In this document: piece by piece, positions 34,163 to 43,344 of the stretch | How positions within the stretch are numbered: position 1 is the first letter of the stretch | How the letters are laid out: the number at the start of each line of letters is the position of its first letter | DNA from: Parasphingorhabdus marina DSM 22363 | GTDB lineage: Bacteria > Pseudomonadota > Alphaproteobacteria > Sphingomonadales > Sphingomonadaceae | Length of the DNA stretch: 64,000 bases | Reading direction: 5' to 3' | Assembly: GCF_900128895.1 (NCBI RefSeq) | Contig: NZ_FSQW01000001.1 | Span: 1,116,001-1,180,000, forward strand | The notes under the pieces: generated by a model | Told to the model about the DNA's origin: nothing | What the model saw: the letters and a program-made list of their open reading frames with translations, nothing else | Databases searched by the model: none | Made by a program: the position numbers and the translations under genes

Positions 34163-35668
34163 ATGGAAACTGAAAAACTGGACGTGTTGATTGTTGGTGC
34201 CGGCTTGTCCGGCATTGGCGCGGCGGTGCATTTGACGAAGCGCTGCCCGGGGAAAAGCTATGCAATTGTCGAGGCGCGCGAGCGGCTGGGCGGGACATGG
34301 GATCTGTTCCGTTATCCCGGCATCCGTTCGGACAGCGACATGTACACGCTGGGCTATAACTTCAAACCGTGGACATCGCGTCAGGCGATTGCCGATGGTC
34401 CGAACATCATGGAATATCTTCACGAGACGGTGGCGGAATATGATGTCGCCCCGAAGATTCGCTACGAGCGCAAGGTCGTGGGTGCGAGCTGGTCGAGTGA
34501 TAGGGCCGAATGGACCGTCCGGCTGGCCCATGGCGATGGCAGCAGCAGCGAGATTCGCTGCAATTTTCTGTTCATGTGCTCGGGATATTACAGTTACGAC
34601 GAGGTGCATGATCCCCATTTCGAAGGACGCGAGGATTTCGAAGGGCAGATTGTACATCCGCAATTCTGGCCAGAAGATCTGGACTATGCGGGCAAGAAAG
34701 TTGTCGTCATCGGAAGCGGCGCGACGGCCGTGACCGTGGTTCCGGCGATGGCCGAGACCGCAGGCCATGTGACCATGTTGCAGCGCTCGCCCAGCTATGT
34801 CGCGTCACGGCCGGGCGAGGACAAGTTCGCTTTGGCATTGCGGAAAATCCTGCCGGCGAAAGCGGCCTATCTGATCACCCGCTGGCGCAACGTGCTCTAT
34901 CAGTTGTTCACCTTCAATCTGGCGCGCAAAAGACCGAAGATGGTGCGCGGCAAATTGCTGGAAATGGTTCGGGAAGAGCTGGGTCCGGACTATGACATGA
35001 CTCATTTCACGCCGCGCTATAATCCCTGGGACGAACGGCTCTGTGCAGTGCCGGACAGTGACCTGTTCAATGTCATCAAATCCGGCCAGGCTTCTGTGGT
35101 CACCGATCATATCGACCGCTTCACGCCCGATGGTATTTTTCTGAAATCGGGCAAGCAGCTGGACGCCGACATCATCGTGACGGCCACCGGACTGAAATTG
35201 CAAACCGGCGGATCAGCAGAGTTTGACGTGGATGGCGAAACGGTCAATTTCGCCGAGACGGTGAATTACAAGGGTGTCATGTTCTCCGGTGTTCCCAATC
35301 TCGGGATGACGATGGGCTATACCAACAGCAGCTGGACGCTGAAGGCGGATCTCACGAGCGAATATCTCTGCCGGGTGATCAACCTGATGGACCGCAAGGG
35401 ATATGACAGCGCGACACCGACCCTGCCAGCGGAAGGCATCGAACTCGAGCCACTGCTGGACTTTACCTCTGGCTATGTCCAGCGTGCCCTTTCCCAGCTT
35501 CCCAAGCAGGGTGACCGCAAACCTTGGCGACTCAACCAGAATTATCCCAAGGATATCATCAATCTGCGGCACCGGACGATCGAGGACGAGGCACTGGTTT
35601 TCGGCAAGGCGCGAAAGTCGAAGTCAGAGCCTTCGGACAGCGCGAGCCGCGAAGCCGTCGCCGCCTGA
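34163..35668 (+). CDS. Baeyer-Villiger-type flavin monooxygenase (copy 2)
   Basis: A 501-residue paralogue of the upstream enzyme. FAD motif GAGLSGIGAA at 11-20, GGTWDLFRYPGIRSDSDM, the fingerprint FEGQIVHPQFWP and the NADPH motif GSGATAVT are all retained. Long blocks are nearly identical to copy 1 (for example the HPQFWP...DYAGKKV region and TATGLKL), so this is a tandem duplication with divergence in substrate-facing parts. The C-terminus ends in a charged, serine-rich tail. Confidence 0.9.
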   Translation: METEKLDVLIVGAGLSGIGAAVHLTKRCPGKSYAIVEARERLGGTWDLFRYPGIRSDSDMYTLGYNFKPWTSRQAIADGPNIMEYLHETVAEYDVAPKIRYERKVVGASWSSDRAEWTVRLAHGDGSSSEIRCNFLFMCSGYYSYDEVHDPHFEGREDFEGQIVHPQFWPEDLDYAGKKVVVIGSGATAVTVVPAMAETAGHVTMLQRSPSYVASRPGEDKFALALRKILPAKAAYLITRWRNVLYQLFTFNLARKRPKMVRGKLLEMVREELGPDYDMTHFTPRYNPWDERLCAVPDSDLFNVIKSGQASVVTDHIDRFTPDGIFLKSGKQLDADIIVTATGLKLQTGGSAEFDVDGETVNFAETVNYKGVMFSGVPNLGMTMGYTNSSWTLKADLTSEYLCRVINLMDRKGYDSATPTLPAEGIELEPLLDFTSGYVQRALSQLPKQGDRKPWRLNQNYPKDIINLRHRTIEDEALVFGKARKSKSEPSDSASREAVAA

Positions 35669-35732
35669 AGCCACTCCCGATCCGGTTCTGAATAGGCTCG
35701 CACTCGGCGAAAAGTCTGGCTATAGGGTTGAA

Positions 35733-37154
35733 ATGACTGATTTTGCGACCCTGATTGAAGCCGACAAGGGCCAGAAGGCCCGGACCATTCAGATCCTCGA
35801 CGTGTTCAACTTCGAAGACTGGCTGAAAGACCAGCCGGACCAGGTGCGGGCCATTGTTCAGGCCTATAATTTCACTGCCAATCCGGAATCCTATCTTGTC
35901 CTGCCACTGTCCGGAAGCCAGTCGGACAAGAGCGAGGAAGAGGAGGGGGATTTCACAGTCGTGGCCGGTGTCCGGAACCACAAGGCGCTCGAACCCTGGG
36001 ATCTGGTGAAACTGGGCGGTAAGTTGCCGGCCGGCAAATATCGCCTGTCCGGAGCTAGCGCGAAAAACGGTCTGTTCGGCTGGCTGATCCCGCAGCACAC
36101 GTTCGAAAAATACAAGGAAATTGACAACAAGCAGGGTCCCAGCGTGCTGCTGGTCAAGGACGAGATCGCCCAGGTGGACGAGGCCGTGCGCCAGGCCGAA
36201 GCAACAGCGATGGTCCGCGATATGGTCAATACGCCGGCGGCGGACATGGGGCCTGACAAGCTGGAAGATATTGTCGAGAAGCTGGCCGACAAACATGATG
36301 CGGATCTGAAAGTCACGCGCGGCGATACGCTGGAAAAGAATTTCCCGATGATCCACGGTGTCGGCAAGGCGGCCATGCGGGATCACGCGCCGCGCCTGAT
36401 CGAATTGATATGGGGCAAGGCCGATCATCCGAAAATTGCGATTGTCGGCAAGGGCGTGACCTTCGACAGCGGCGGCCTCAGCATGAAATCCCCCGCGGGC
36501 ATGCTGCTGATGAAAAAGGACATGGGCGGCGCGGCGCACGCCATCGCGCTGGCCCGGATGATCATGGATGCCAAGCTCCCTGTGCAGCTGCATTTGCTGG
36601 TTCCGGCGGTGGAAAATTCGGTTGATGGCCATGCCTTGCGCCCGGGTGACATATTGCAGAGCCGCAAGGGACTGACCGTGGAAATCGGCAATACCGACGC
36701 CGAGGGGCGACTGGTGCTCGGAGATGCAATGACGCTGGCGGGCGAAGAAGAACCCGAACTGATGATCGATTTTGCGACATTGACCGGTGCGGCGCGCGTG
36801 GCGCTCGGGCCGGATTTGCCGGCCATGTTCTGCAATGATGATGAAATGGCTGCTGCTCTGCTGGAAGCAGGCGAAACGGAAGATGACCCGCTCTGGCGCA
36901 TGCCGCTCTGGTCCCGCTATGAATATCGGCTCAACAGTCCGATCGCCGACACCAACAATGTCTCCACCGGCTCCTTTGCCGGGTGCATCACTGCGGCGCT
37001 TTTTCTGCAGAAATTTGTGCCGGACGATCTGCCCTGGGCGCATTTTGATACCTATGCCTGGCGCCCGGCGAGCAAGGCCGGACGACCCAAAGGCGGTGAA
37101 GCGCTCGGCCTCAGGGCCAGCTGGCGCTATCTTCGGAAACGCTACGGCAGCTAG
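35733..37154 (+). CDS. Leucyl aminopeptidase, M17 family
   Basis: Cytosolic metallo-aminopeptidase that removes N-terminal residues from peptides. The 473 residues have an N-terminal domain and the catalytic domain with GKGVTFDSGGLSMKS, KKDMGGAA and the signature NTDAEGRLVLGDA, which carry the two-metal site. ATG at 35733 follows TATAGGGTTGAA. The gene follows the monooxygenase pair by about 64 bases and is co-directional; a functional link is not evident. Confidence 0.93.
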   Translation: MTDFATLIEADKGQKARTIQILDVFNFEDWLKDQPDQVRAIVQAYNFTANPESYLVLPLSGSQSDKSEEEEGDFTVVAGVRNHKALEPWDLVKLGGKLPAGKYRLSGASAKNGLFGWLIPQHTFEKYKEIDNKQGPSVLLVKDEIAQVDEAVRQAEATAMVRDMVNTPAADMGPDKLEDIVEKLADKHDADLKVTRGDTLEKNFPMIHGVGKAAMRDHAPRLIELIWGKADHPKIAIVGKGVTFDSGGLSMKSPAGMLLMKKDMGGAAHAIALARMIMDAKLPVQLHLLVPAVENSVDGHALRPGDILQSRKGLTVEIGNTDAEGRLVLGDAMTLAGEEEPELMIDFATLTGAARVALGPDLPAMFCNDDEMAAALLEAGETEDDPLWRMPLWSRYEYRLNSPIADTNNVSTGSFAGCITAALFLQKFVPDDLPWAHFDTYAWRPASKAGRPKGGEALGLRASWRYLRKRYGS

Positions 37155-37277
37155 TCCCGAAAAGATGCGACCGCCCGGACTCGTCTTGTTTTCACCGGCC
37201 GAACACAATAGACGGGCAAAAAACAGACAAATTATGGGCCGTCCCGGGGGACGCGTCATGCAGGATACAAGAACATC

Positions 37278-38207
37278 ATGGACATGAAGGCGGCAGACAA
37301 TGTGACGCGTGCGAAATTTTCGCTGCACGGGCCAGAGGAAGAATTTGATCCGCGGGTGACAGCCCATCGCGGTGATCTGGCCGAAATCGGGCTCGCCGGG
37401 AAGCTTTTCGCGCCGCATTATGCCGAATCCCTGCCGATGCGCTGTGCGGCACCCAAGGCCATGCTGCGCCGGCTGGGTGGCAAGTCGCATGAGGCGGTTT
37501 CCGAATTGCTCCACGGCGAGGATTTCCATCTGCTCGACGTGTCTGGCGACTGGGCCTGGGGATATTGCGCGCATGACCATTATGTCGGCTATCTCCCGGT
37601 TCATGCGCTGCAGCACCAGCGCAAAACCCGGCAGCCGACTCATTTGATTTGTGCGCGAGCGGCGCTGATATTCATGGAGCCGGACATCAAATCCGGTGTT
37701 ATCAAGCGGTTGCCGATGGGCGCCCGACTGGCCTGTGATGAACTGAGCGAATGCGGAAGTTTTCTGAAAACCGGCAAAGGTTATGTCCATGTCCGCCATG
37801 TCCAGGAAATCGGCGCGAAAGTCGTGTTCGATGGCAAAAATGGCCATGTCGATTTCGCGGAACAGTTGATCGGAGCTCCCTATCTGTGGGGCGGCCGCAG
37901 CGGGGACGGTCTGGATTGCTCCGGCCTGATCCAGACCGTGCTGGGCCTGACCGGAGTGGCCGTACCCCGCGACACCGATCAACAGATGCACGCCGCCGGA
38001 AACGCGCTCGGTGAAGACGAATCCCTGCGGCGCGGTGATCTGGTCTTCTTTCCCGAACATGTCGGGATCATGGCGGATGAAAAACGGTTGATTCATGCCA
38101 GTGCCAACTGGATGCAGGTGACCATTGAGCCACTGGATGATGTGGTCGCGCTGTTTGCATCCGAGGGGGTTGAACAGCCGGTGCTGATGCGCAAGCGGCC
38201 GGACTGA
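37278..38207 (+). CDS. NlpC/P60 family peptidoglycan peptidase
   Basis: A 309-residue cell-wall endopeptidase. Residues ~70-170 look like an SH3-type binding part (LHGEDFHLLDVSGDWAWGY). The C-terminal NlpC/P60 domain has catalytic Cys214 in LDCSGL, His in EHVGIMAD and a third polar residue in HASANWM. No signal peptide is seen, as in several alphaproteobacterial members. ATG at 37278; a second ATG is six bases downstream. argC follows. Confidence 0.88.
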   Translation: MDMKAADNVTRAKFSLHGPEEEFDPRVTAHRGDLAEIGLAGKLFAPHYAESLPMRCAAPKAMLRRLGGKSHEAVSELLHGEDFHLLDVSGDWAWGYCAHDHYVGYLPVHALQHQRKTRQPTHLICARAALIFMEPDIKSGVIKRLPMGARLACDELSECGSFLKTGKGYVHVRHVQEIGAKVVFDGKNGHVDFAEQLIGAPYLWGGRSGDGLDCSGLIQTVLGLTGVAVPRDTDQQMHAAGNALGEDESLRRGDLVFFPEHVGIMADEKRLIHASANWMQVTIEPLDDVVALFASEGVEQPVLMRKRPD

Positions 38208-38217
38208 GCGGACGATC

Positions 38218-39150
38218 ATGACTTACAGCATTTTTATCGATGGCGGAGCGGGTACAACCGGTCTGGAAATCGCGGACCGGTTGAAGGACCGGCCGGAATT
38301 CACCCTCATCCAGCTTGATGATGACCGGCGCAAGGATGCGGAAGCACGCCGGGAAGCGATCAACGACAGCGATTTCACGATCCTGTGCCTGCCCGATGCG
38401 GCGGCGCGGGAAGCTGTGGCCCTGGTCGGCAACAATCGGACGCGGATCATCGATGCATCATCGGCACATCGCACGGCACAAGGCTGGACCTATGGCTTCG
38501 CCGAATTTCGCGACGGTCAGCGCGAGCGCATTGCCGAGGCTGGCCGGGTGTCCAATCCCGGTTGTTATCCGACCGGATTTCTGGGGCTGGTTGCGCCATT
38601 GGTGGCACGCGGAATTCTGCCGGATGACTGGCCCTACTCGGTCAACGCGGTGTCGGGCTATTCCGGCGGCGGCAAGGCACTGATCGGTCGCTTTGCCGAG
38701 GAAGCCGATATCGGTTTTCGCAGCTACGGACTGACGCTCGACCACAAGCACATGCCGGAAATGCGGCATCACGCCGGACTGACCCATGATGTGATTTTTG
38801 CGCCCGCCGTCATCCGCGCCTATCGCGGGATGGTTGTCGAAGTCCCGCTGCACCTCGGCGCGATGGGACTGGATGTACGGGCCGATGATCTGCGGTCTGC
38901 GTTGCAAGAGCATTATACCGGGTCTCCGGTCGTGAAGGTGCACGCGGATCAGGACATGTCCGAGCTGCTGGTCCGCGAAGACGAGGCCGCCAGCGACCGG
39001 CTCGATCTATTTGTGTTTGGCAGCGGTGATGGCAGCCAGGTCCGGCTGATCGCCCGGCTCGATAATCTCGGCAAGGGCGCCGGTGGTAGCACGGTGCAGG
39101 ATCTCAACATCATGGCCGGACTGGAAGAAACCGCCGGCCTGAGGCTCTGA
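38218..39150 (+). CDS. argC: ArgC, N-acetyl-gamma-glutamyl-phosphate reductase, type 2
   Basis: Third step of arginine synthesis: NADPH-dependent reduction of acetylglutamyl phosphate. The 310 residues are the short type-2 form, with a Rossmann GGAGTTGLE at 9-17 and catalytic Cys116 in SNPGCYPTG. It starts ten bases after the NlpC/P60 gene. lepB is convergent. Confidence 0.95.
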   Translation: MTYSIFIDGGAGTTGLEIADRLKDRPEFTLIQLDDDRRKDAEARREAINDSDFTILCLPDAAAREAVALVGNNRTRIIDASSAHRTAQGWTYGFAEFRDGQRERIAEAGRVSNPGCYPTGFLGLVAPLVARGILPDDWPYSVNAVSGYSGGGKALIGRFAEEADIGFRSYGLTLDHKHMPEMRHHAGLTHDVIFAPAVIRAYRGMVVEVPLHLGAMGLDVRADDLRSALQEHYTGSPVVKVHADQDMSELLVREDEAASDRLDLFVFGSGDGSQVRLIARLDNLGKGAGGSTVQDLNIMAGLEETAGLRL

Positions 39151-39156
39151 GCCCGA

Positions 39157-40056
39157 TTACTCCGCGGCTTCCGCTGCCTTGTCAGGCCGCAGGCTGGTTC
39201 CTGCCCGTCCGCTGCGGAAGGATGTGAACCAGCTGACCGGATTGAGGCTGGTATTGCCGTCCAGCGAGAAAGTGATGAACTCCGCGCGGCCGCCGATATT
39301 TTCCCAGGGAATCACACCGTCAAGGCCGCCCCGCGAGCTCGGCACCCGGCTGTCTGCCGAGCGGTCGCGATTGTCGCCCATAAGGTAGAGATGTCCCTCG
39401 GGGATGATGATCGGCTTGACCTCGTCCACATCATATTGCTGACCCAGATCGATAATGTCATAGCTCACGCCATTGGGCAGGGTTTCCTTCAGGATCGGCA
39501 GCGCACAGACTGGTTGGCCATCGGCATTGTTGCGGAGCAGACCGGGAAATTCGCTGCTCGTGCAGGGTGCATTGGCGTCGACCGGCAGTTCCAGATCGGG
39601 CTGGATCTCTTGCGGGACGGCTTCGCCATTCAGGAAAATCTGTCCGCCACGCAGTTCGATGGTGTCGCCGGGCAAACCGATGACCCGCTTGATATAGTCG
39701 CTGCTCTGATCCTTGGGCGTCAGGATGACAATGTCACCTCGTTCGGGAAGCGATCCCATCAGCCGCCCCTGCATGCGCGGCAGAATGTGGAATGTCGGGG
39801 ATACCCAGGACCAGCCATAGGCATATTTGCTGACGATCAGCCGGTCGCCGACCAGCAAGCCGGGCATCATCGAGACCGAAGGAATGTAAAAGGGCTTGGC
39901 GACCAGACTGTGAAAAGCCAGCACCGCGAGCAGCAGCAGCGCGATGCTTTTGATTTCGCCGACCCAGTCGGTCTTTTCCTTTTCGGGTTTCCCTGTCGAC
40001 GGGCTTTCCGCCGTATCTTCTAGTGCCATATTCTCGTCTTTGGTTTCCTGGTCCAT
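39157..40056 (-). CDS. lepB: LepB, signal peptidase I
   Basis: Membrane serine protease that removes signal peptides. The 299 residues have one membrane helix at about 37-53, catalytic Ser62 in IPSVSMMPGL and catalytic Lys in DYIKRVIGLPGD, with the C-terminal GDNRDRSADSR box. ATG at 40056 has AGGAAA nine bases upstream; an in-frame start at 40089 would lie inside acpS. acpS lies just upstream. argC is convergent. Confidence 0.95.
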   Translation of the reverse strand: MDQETKDENMALEDTAESPSTGKPEKEKTDWVGEIKSIALLLLAVLAFHSLVAKPFYIPSVSMMPGLLVGDRLIVSKYAYGWSWVSPTFHILPRMQGRLMGSLPERGDIVILTPKDQSSDYIKRVIGLPGDTIELRGGQIFLNGEAVPQEIQPDLELPVDANAPCTSSEFPGLLRNNADGQPVCALPILKETLPNGVSYDIIDLGQQYDVDEVKPIIIPEGHLYLMGDNRDRSADSRVPSSRGGLDGVIPWENIGGRAEFITFSLDGNTSLNPVSWFTSFRSGRAGTSLRPDKAAEAAE

Positions 40057-40069
40057 TGGCGCGCGTTTC

Positions 40070-40471
40070 CTAAAGCGGATGGGCTTCAATGATCACGAAT
40101 GCCTGCGCCCATGGATGATCATCGGTGAGTGTAAGATGAATGAGCGCCTCATATCCCGCTGGCGTCAGCAGGTCGAGCCGTTTTTTCGCGCCGCCGGTCA
40201 GGGCCAGCGTCGGAGCTCCGCTCTTGGCATTGACGACGCCGATATCGCGCATGAAAACACCAGCACGAAATCCGGTGCCGACCGCTTTGGAAAAGGCTTC
40301 CTTGGCGGCAAAGCGCTTCGCATAGGTACCGGCAATCGTATAGGGCCGCCGCTGCGCCTTGGATCGCTCGATTTCGGTGAACACGCGGTTTTCGAAACGC
40401 TCGCCGAAACGGTCGAGCGAATTCTGGATCCGCTCGATATTGCAGAGATCAGAGCCGAGACCGATGATCAC
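40070..40471 (-). CDS. acpS: AcpS, holo-acyl-carrier-protein synthase
   Basis: Transfers 4'-phosphopantetheine from CoA to apo-ACP. The 133 residues show [12 protein letters not shown] near the start and the [14 protein letters not shown] motif with metal-binding residues. GTG at 40471 overlaps the stop of the upstream membrane protein as GTGA and is preferred over GTG 40486. lepB follows after 13 bases. Confidence 0.93.
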   Translation of the reverse strand: MIIGLGSDLCNIERIQNSLDRFGERFENRVFTEIERSKAQRRPYTIAGTYAKRFAAKEAFSKAVGTGFRAGVFMRDIGVVNAKSGAPTLALTGGAKKRLDLLTPAGYEALIHLTLTDDHPWAQAFVIIEAHPL

Positions 40472-40722
40472 GGGGTCTCTCGCCACTTACAGAGGTCTTT
40501 GCCGAGCATGAAATTGAACCAGCGTTGAACAATCCAGACCACAGCTGTGCTGAACACCATTATGGCAATTGCAATTGCTGTTGCCGCCCAAGGCCAAGGT
40601 TCACCGTCAGAATATGCATTCCAAAACTTGGACACCAAAATTAGAGGCGCCAATACTAGCATGATTCGCCAAAATCGACGCACGGACTTCCATTGAGATA
40701 AAATGAATCGCTCGTCTTTCAC
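40468..40722 (-). CDS. Small two-helix membrane protein between pdxJ and acpS
   Basis: An 84-residue protein with two membrane helices (about 19-35 and 46-64) and a short tryptophan/arginine-rich C-terminus. Its GTG start overlaps the pdxJ stop and its TGA overlaps the acpS start, both as GTGA, which argues that it is translated as part of the operon. Its coding DNA is more AT-rich than its neighbours, and this operon usually lacks it. No function is known. Confidence 0.72.
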   Translation of the reverse strand: MKDERFILSQWKSVRRFWRIMLVLAPLILVSKFWNAYSDGEPWPWAATAIAIAIMVFSTAVVWIVQRWFNFMLGKDLCKWRETP

Positions 40723-41465
40723 CGCGCCTCATCCATCAGTTCGCGCATCTTTCGGATGCTGCCGTCGAGCCCCTCGAAAATCGCTTCCCCGATCAGAAAA
40801 TGCCCGATATTCAGCTCCGCCAGTTGCGGGATGGCAGCAATCGGGGTGACATTGTCAAAGGTCAGGCCATGGCCGGCATGCGGCTCGATCCCGTTTTTGG
40901 CGGCCAGCGCAGCGGCATCGGCAATTCGTTTCAGTTCCGCTTCGCGCTCGCTTCCGGTGACATGGGCATAGTGGCCAGTGTGGAACTCCACCACCGGCGC
41001 GCCGAGGTGGATGGCGGCCTCGATCTGGCGTGGATCGGGTTCAATGAACAGACTGACGCGGATGTTCGCGTTTCGGAGCTGTCCGACAAAATCCGTCAGA
41101 CGGTTGTGCAGGCCGGCGGCGTCCAATCCGCCTTCGGTGGTACGTTCTTCGCGGTTTTCCGGAACGATGCAGGCCGCATGTGGTTTGTGGCGCAGCGCGA
41201 TTTCCAGCATCTCGTCGGTCGCCGCCATTTCCAGATTGAGCGGAATGTCGAGCTCGTCCATCAGCACGGTCAGGTCATCGTCGCGGATATGGCGGCGGTC
41301 TTCACGCAAATGTGCCGTGATGCCGTCCGCCCCGGCTTTCGCGGCCATCAGGGCGGCACGTACCGGCTCCGGATGATCCCCGCCCCGCGCGTTGCGGATG
41401 GTAGCGACATGATCAATATTCACCCCGAGACGCAGGTCGGGCTGAAGATGGTTGTCCGTGTTCAC
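40719..41465 (-). CDS. pdxJ: PdxJ, pyridoxine 5'-phosphate synthase
   Basis: Condenses 3-amino-2-oxopropyl phosphate with deoxyxylulose phosphate to pyridoxine phosphate. The 248 residues fit the TIM-barrel family: [17 protein letters not shown] near 13-29, [16 protein letters not shown], and [11 protein letters not shown] start at 41465 overlaps the pyrE stop (GTGA). Confidence 0.96.
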   Translation of the reverse strand: MNTDNHLQPDLRLGVNIDHVATIRNARGGDHPEPVRAALMAAKAGADGITAHLREDRRHIRDDDLTVLMDELDIPLNLEMAATDEMLEIALRHKPHAACIVPENREERTTEGGLDAAGLHNRLTDFVGQLRNANIRVSLFIEPDPRQIEAAIHLGAPVVEFHTGHYAHVTGSEREAELKRIADAAALAAKNGIEPHAGHGLTFDNVTPIAAIPQLAELNIGHFLIGEAIFEGLDGSIRKMRELMDEAR

Positions 41466-42055
41466 GCGCCGGCAACTTTGGCCCGGCTACCCGGCTTGAT
41501 TGCCGGTATCGCGGCCAGTTCGGGCGGCAGTTGGTCCGGGGCATAGCTCGGGACGTCCAGCGTCACCAGCGGGTAAAAGGGCACGTCAAATTGTGCGGCA
41601 CCGTTGGAGCGGTCGACCAGCGCGCCGGCGGCAACGACATCTCCGCCCGCTTCGCGAATGGCCTGAATCGCTTCGCGCGACGACAGGCCGGTGGTGACGA
41701 CATCTTCCATCATCAGCACTTTCTGTCCCGGTTCCAGCCGGAACCCGCGACGCAATTCGAACGTGCCTTCAGGGCGTTCGAGAAACAGCGCCTCGAGACC
41801 GAGCGCACGGCCCATTTCATGTCCGATAATGACGCCGCCCATCGCCGGGGAGACGACAATATCAATGGTCCGTCGGATGTTCTGCGGGATCTGGGCCGCA
41901 AGGGCTTCCGCCATCCGGGCGGCGCGAGCCGGTTGCATTAATAGTCGGGCGCATTGCAAATAACGCATGCTGTGTCGCCCGGAAGACAGCACAAAATGGC
42001 CTTCCAGCAAGGCGTCGCTGTCGCGAAATTCCTGTAATATCTGGTCTTCGTTCAA
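41462..42055 (-). CDS. pyrE: PyrE, orotate phosphoribosyltransferase
   Basis: Pyrimidine synthesis enzyme forming OMP from orotate and PRPP. The ~197 residues have [15 protein letters not shown] near the start and the PRPP-binding loop [19 protein letters not shown] at 42055 matches the usual family start (next to GGACGGG); an open frame continues to 42124 with a weak start. First gene of the minus-strand pyrE-pdxJ-membrane protein-acpS-lepB set. Confidence 0.9.
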   Translation of the reverse strand: MNEDQILQEFRDSDALLEGHFVLSSGRHSMRYLQCARLLMQPARAARMAEALAAQIPQNIRRTIDIVVSPAMGGVIIGHEMGRALGLEALFLERPEGTFELRRGFRLEPGQKVLMMEDVVTTGLSSREAIQAIREAGGDVVAAGALVDRSNGAAQFDVPFYPLVTLDVPSYAPDQLPPELAAIPAIKPGSRAKVAGA

Positions 42056-42151
42056 GCTGCCCGTCCTGTTCTGTCTCTTGGTTGCTGACGAAATGGGTTC
42101 TGCCCGAAAGCAATGGAAGCCCAAAAACTGAAAAAATATGCGTAGAGTAGC

Positions 42152-42180
42152 TTGAGGCTTGCGGCAACCCTGCTTATAAG
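42152..42180 (+). promoter_or_regulatory. Sigma-70-like promoter for the cytochrome oxidase operon
   Basis: TTGAGG (42152-42157), 17-base spacer, TATAAG (42175-42180). The leader to the coxB ATG is about 120 bases. Confidence 0.55.
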
Positions 42181-42307
42181 CCGCAGCACACGGACTGTTC
42201 CCGGTCTAATTCGTTGATGTGCTTGTGGCCGTATTGCCATCTCTCTCTGCTTCGATATAGGCCCTGAAACACCCGGAAAATGGGGTTAAAACAAGGTTGG
42301 GTAATAG

Positions 42308-43330
42308 ATGACTCATTATGTGAAGGCATGGATTCTGGCATTGGGCCTGATTCTCACACCCGCTGCGGCGAGTGCGCAGGATGCGCAGCCCGAAGCAGCG
42401 GCGACCGAAGAGGTTGCGGAAGCGACGGATGCAGCTGCATCGCCATCGGGTCTTGACCCGGCGCTTTACGTGCCGATGAAGCCAACGCCGGGCGTCGGCA
42501 TGCCGGTGCAGGGCGGTATCGATTTCCAGCCCCAGGTGAGCGCGACCGGAAAACAGGCGAAATGGATCAACAACGCGATTCTTCTGCCGATCATCACGGT
42601 CATCTCGCTCTTCGTGCTGGCACTGCTTTTCTGGGTCATGATCCGCTATCGCCGCGGTGCCAATCCCGAACCGTCCAAGACCACGCACAACACCTTTATC
42701 GAGATTGTCTGGACCGTCATTCCGGTACTGATCCTGCTGGTGATCGCGGTGCCGTCGATCAGCCTGCTTGCCAAGCAGTTTGAGCCTGCGCCCGAAGATG
42801 CGCTGACCGTCAAAATCACCGGTTATCAGTGGTATTGGGGTTACAGCTATCCGGACAATGGCGACTTTGAAATCATTTCCAACATGCTGCCCGAAGATGA
42901 AGCCAAGGCACGCGGCGAGCCGTTCCAGCTGGCCGTGGACAATCGCATGGTCATTCCGGTCGGCAAGCCAATCAAGATGCTCGTCACCGGCGCCGACGTG
43001 ATCCACAGCTTTGCGCTTCCTGCGGCCTGGTTCAAGCTTGACGCCGTCCCCGGACGGATCAACGAGAAGGTCATGCAGATCGACGAGGTTGGTGTCTATT
43101 ACGGCCAGTGTTCGGAACTGTGCGGCGCCCGCCATGGCTTCATGCCGATCACGGTTGAAGTGCTGCCAGAAGACAAGTTTAACGACTGGGTCCGCGCCAA
43201 CGGCGGAACGGTCAGTGGCGATGAAACCGAAACGGATGATGGCGGCGAGGAAGCAGCGGAAACAGCTGAAGTCGCCGCAGCAGAAACAACAGACGGTGCA
43301 GCTGCTGATGCAGCCGCCGCTGCGAACTAA
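42308..43330 (+). CDS. coxB: CoxB, cytochrome c oxidase subunit II
   Basis: Electron entry subunit of the aa3 oxidase. The 340 residues have a signal peptide, two membrane helices (about 97-118 and 137-157) and a cupredoxin domain with the CuA ligands in VIHSFALP and [16 protein letters not shown]. The C-terminal ~60 residues are an alanine/glutamate-rich tail not part of the core. ATG at 42308; coxA follows after 14 bases. Confidence 0.96.
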   Translation: MTHYVKAWILALGLILTPAAASAQDAQPEAAATEEVAEATDAAASPSGLDPALYVPMKPTPGVGMPVQGGIDFQPQVSATGKQAKWINNAILLPIITVISLFVLALLFWVMIRYRRGANPEPSKTTHNTFIEIVWTVIPVLILLVIAVPSISLLAKQFEPAPEDALTVKITGYQWYWGYSYPDNGDFEIISNMLPEDEAKARGEPFQLAVDNRMVIPVGKPIKMLVTGADVIHSFALPAAWFKLDAVPGRINEKVMQIDEVGVYYGQCSELCGARHGFMPITVEVLPEDKFNDWVRANGGTVSGDETETDDGGEEAAETAEVAAAETTDGAAADAAAAAN

Positions 43331-43344
43331 GGGGTAGCAGACAG

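Noticed and set aside
35559-38219. Very long open frame (886 codons) on the minus strand
   Set aside because: It is antisense to the leucyl aminopeptidase and NlpC/P60 genes, whose motifs are clear; the protein is rich in His/Arg/Gln as expected of a shadow frame in GC-rich DNA.
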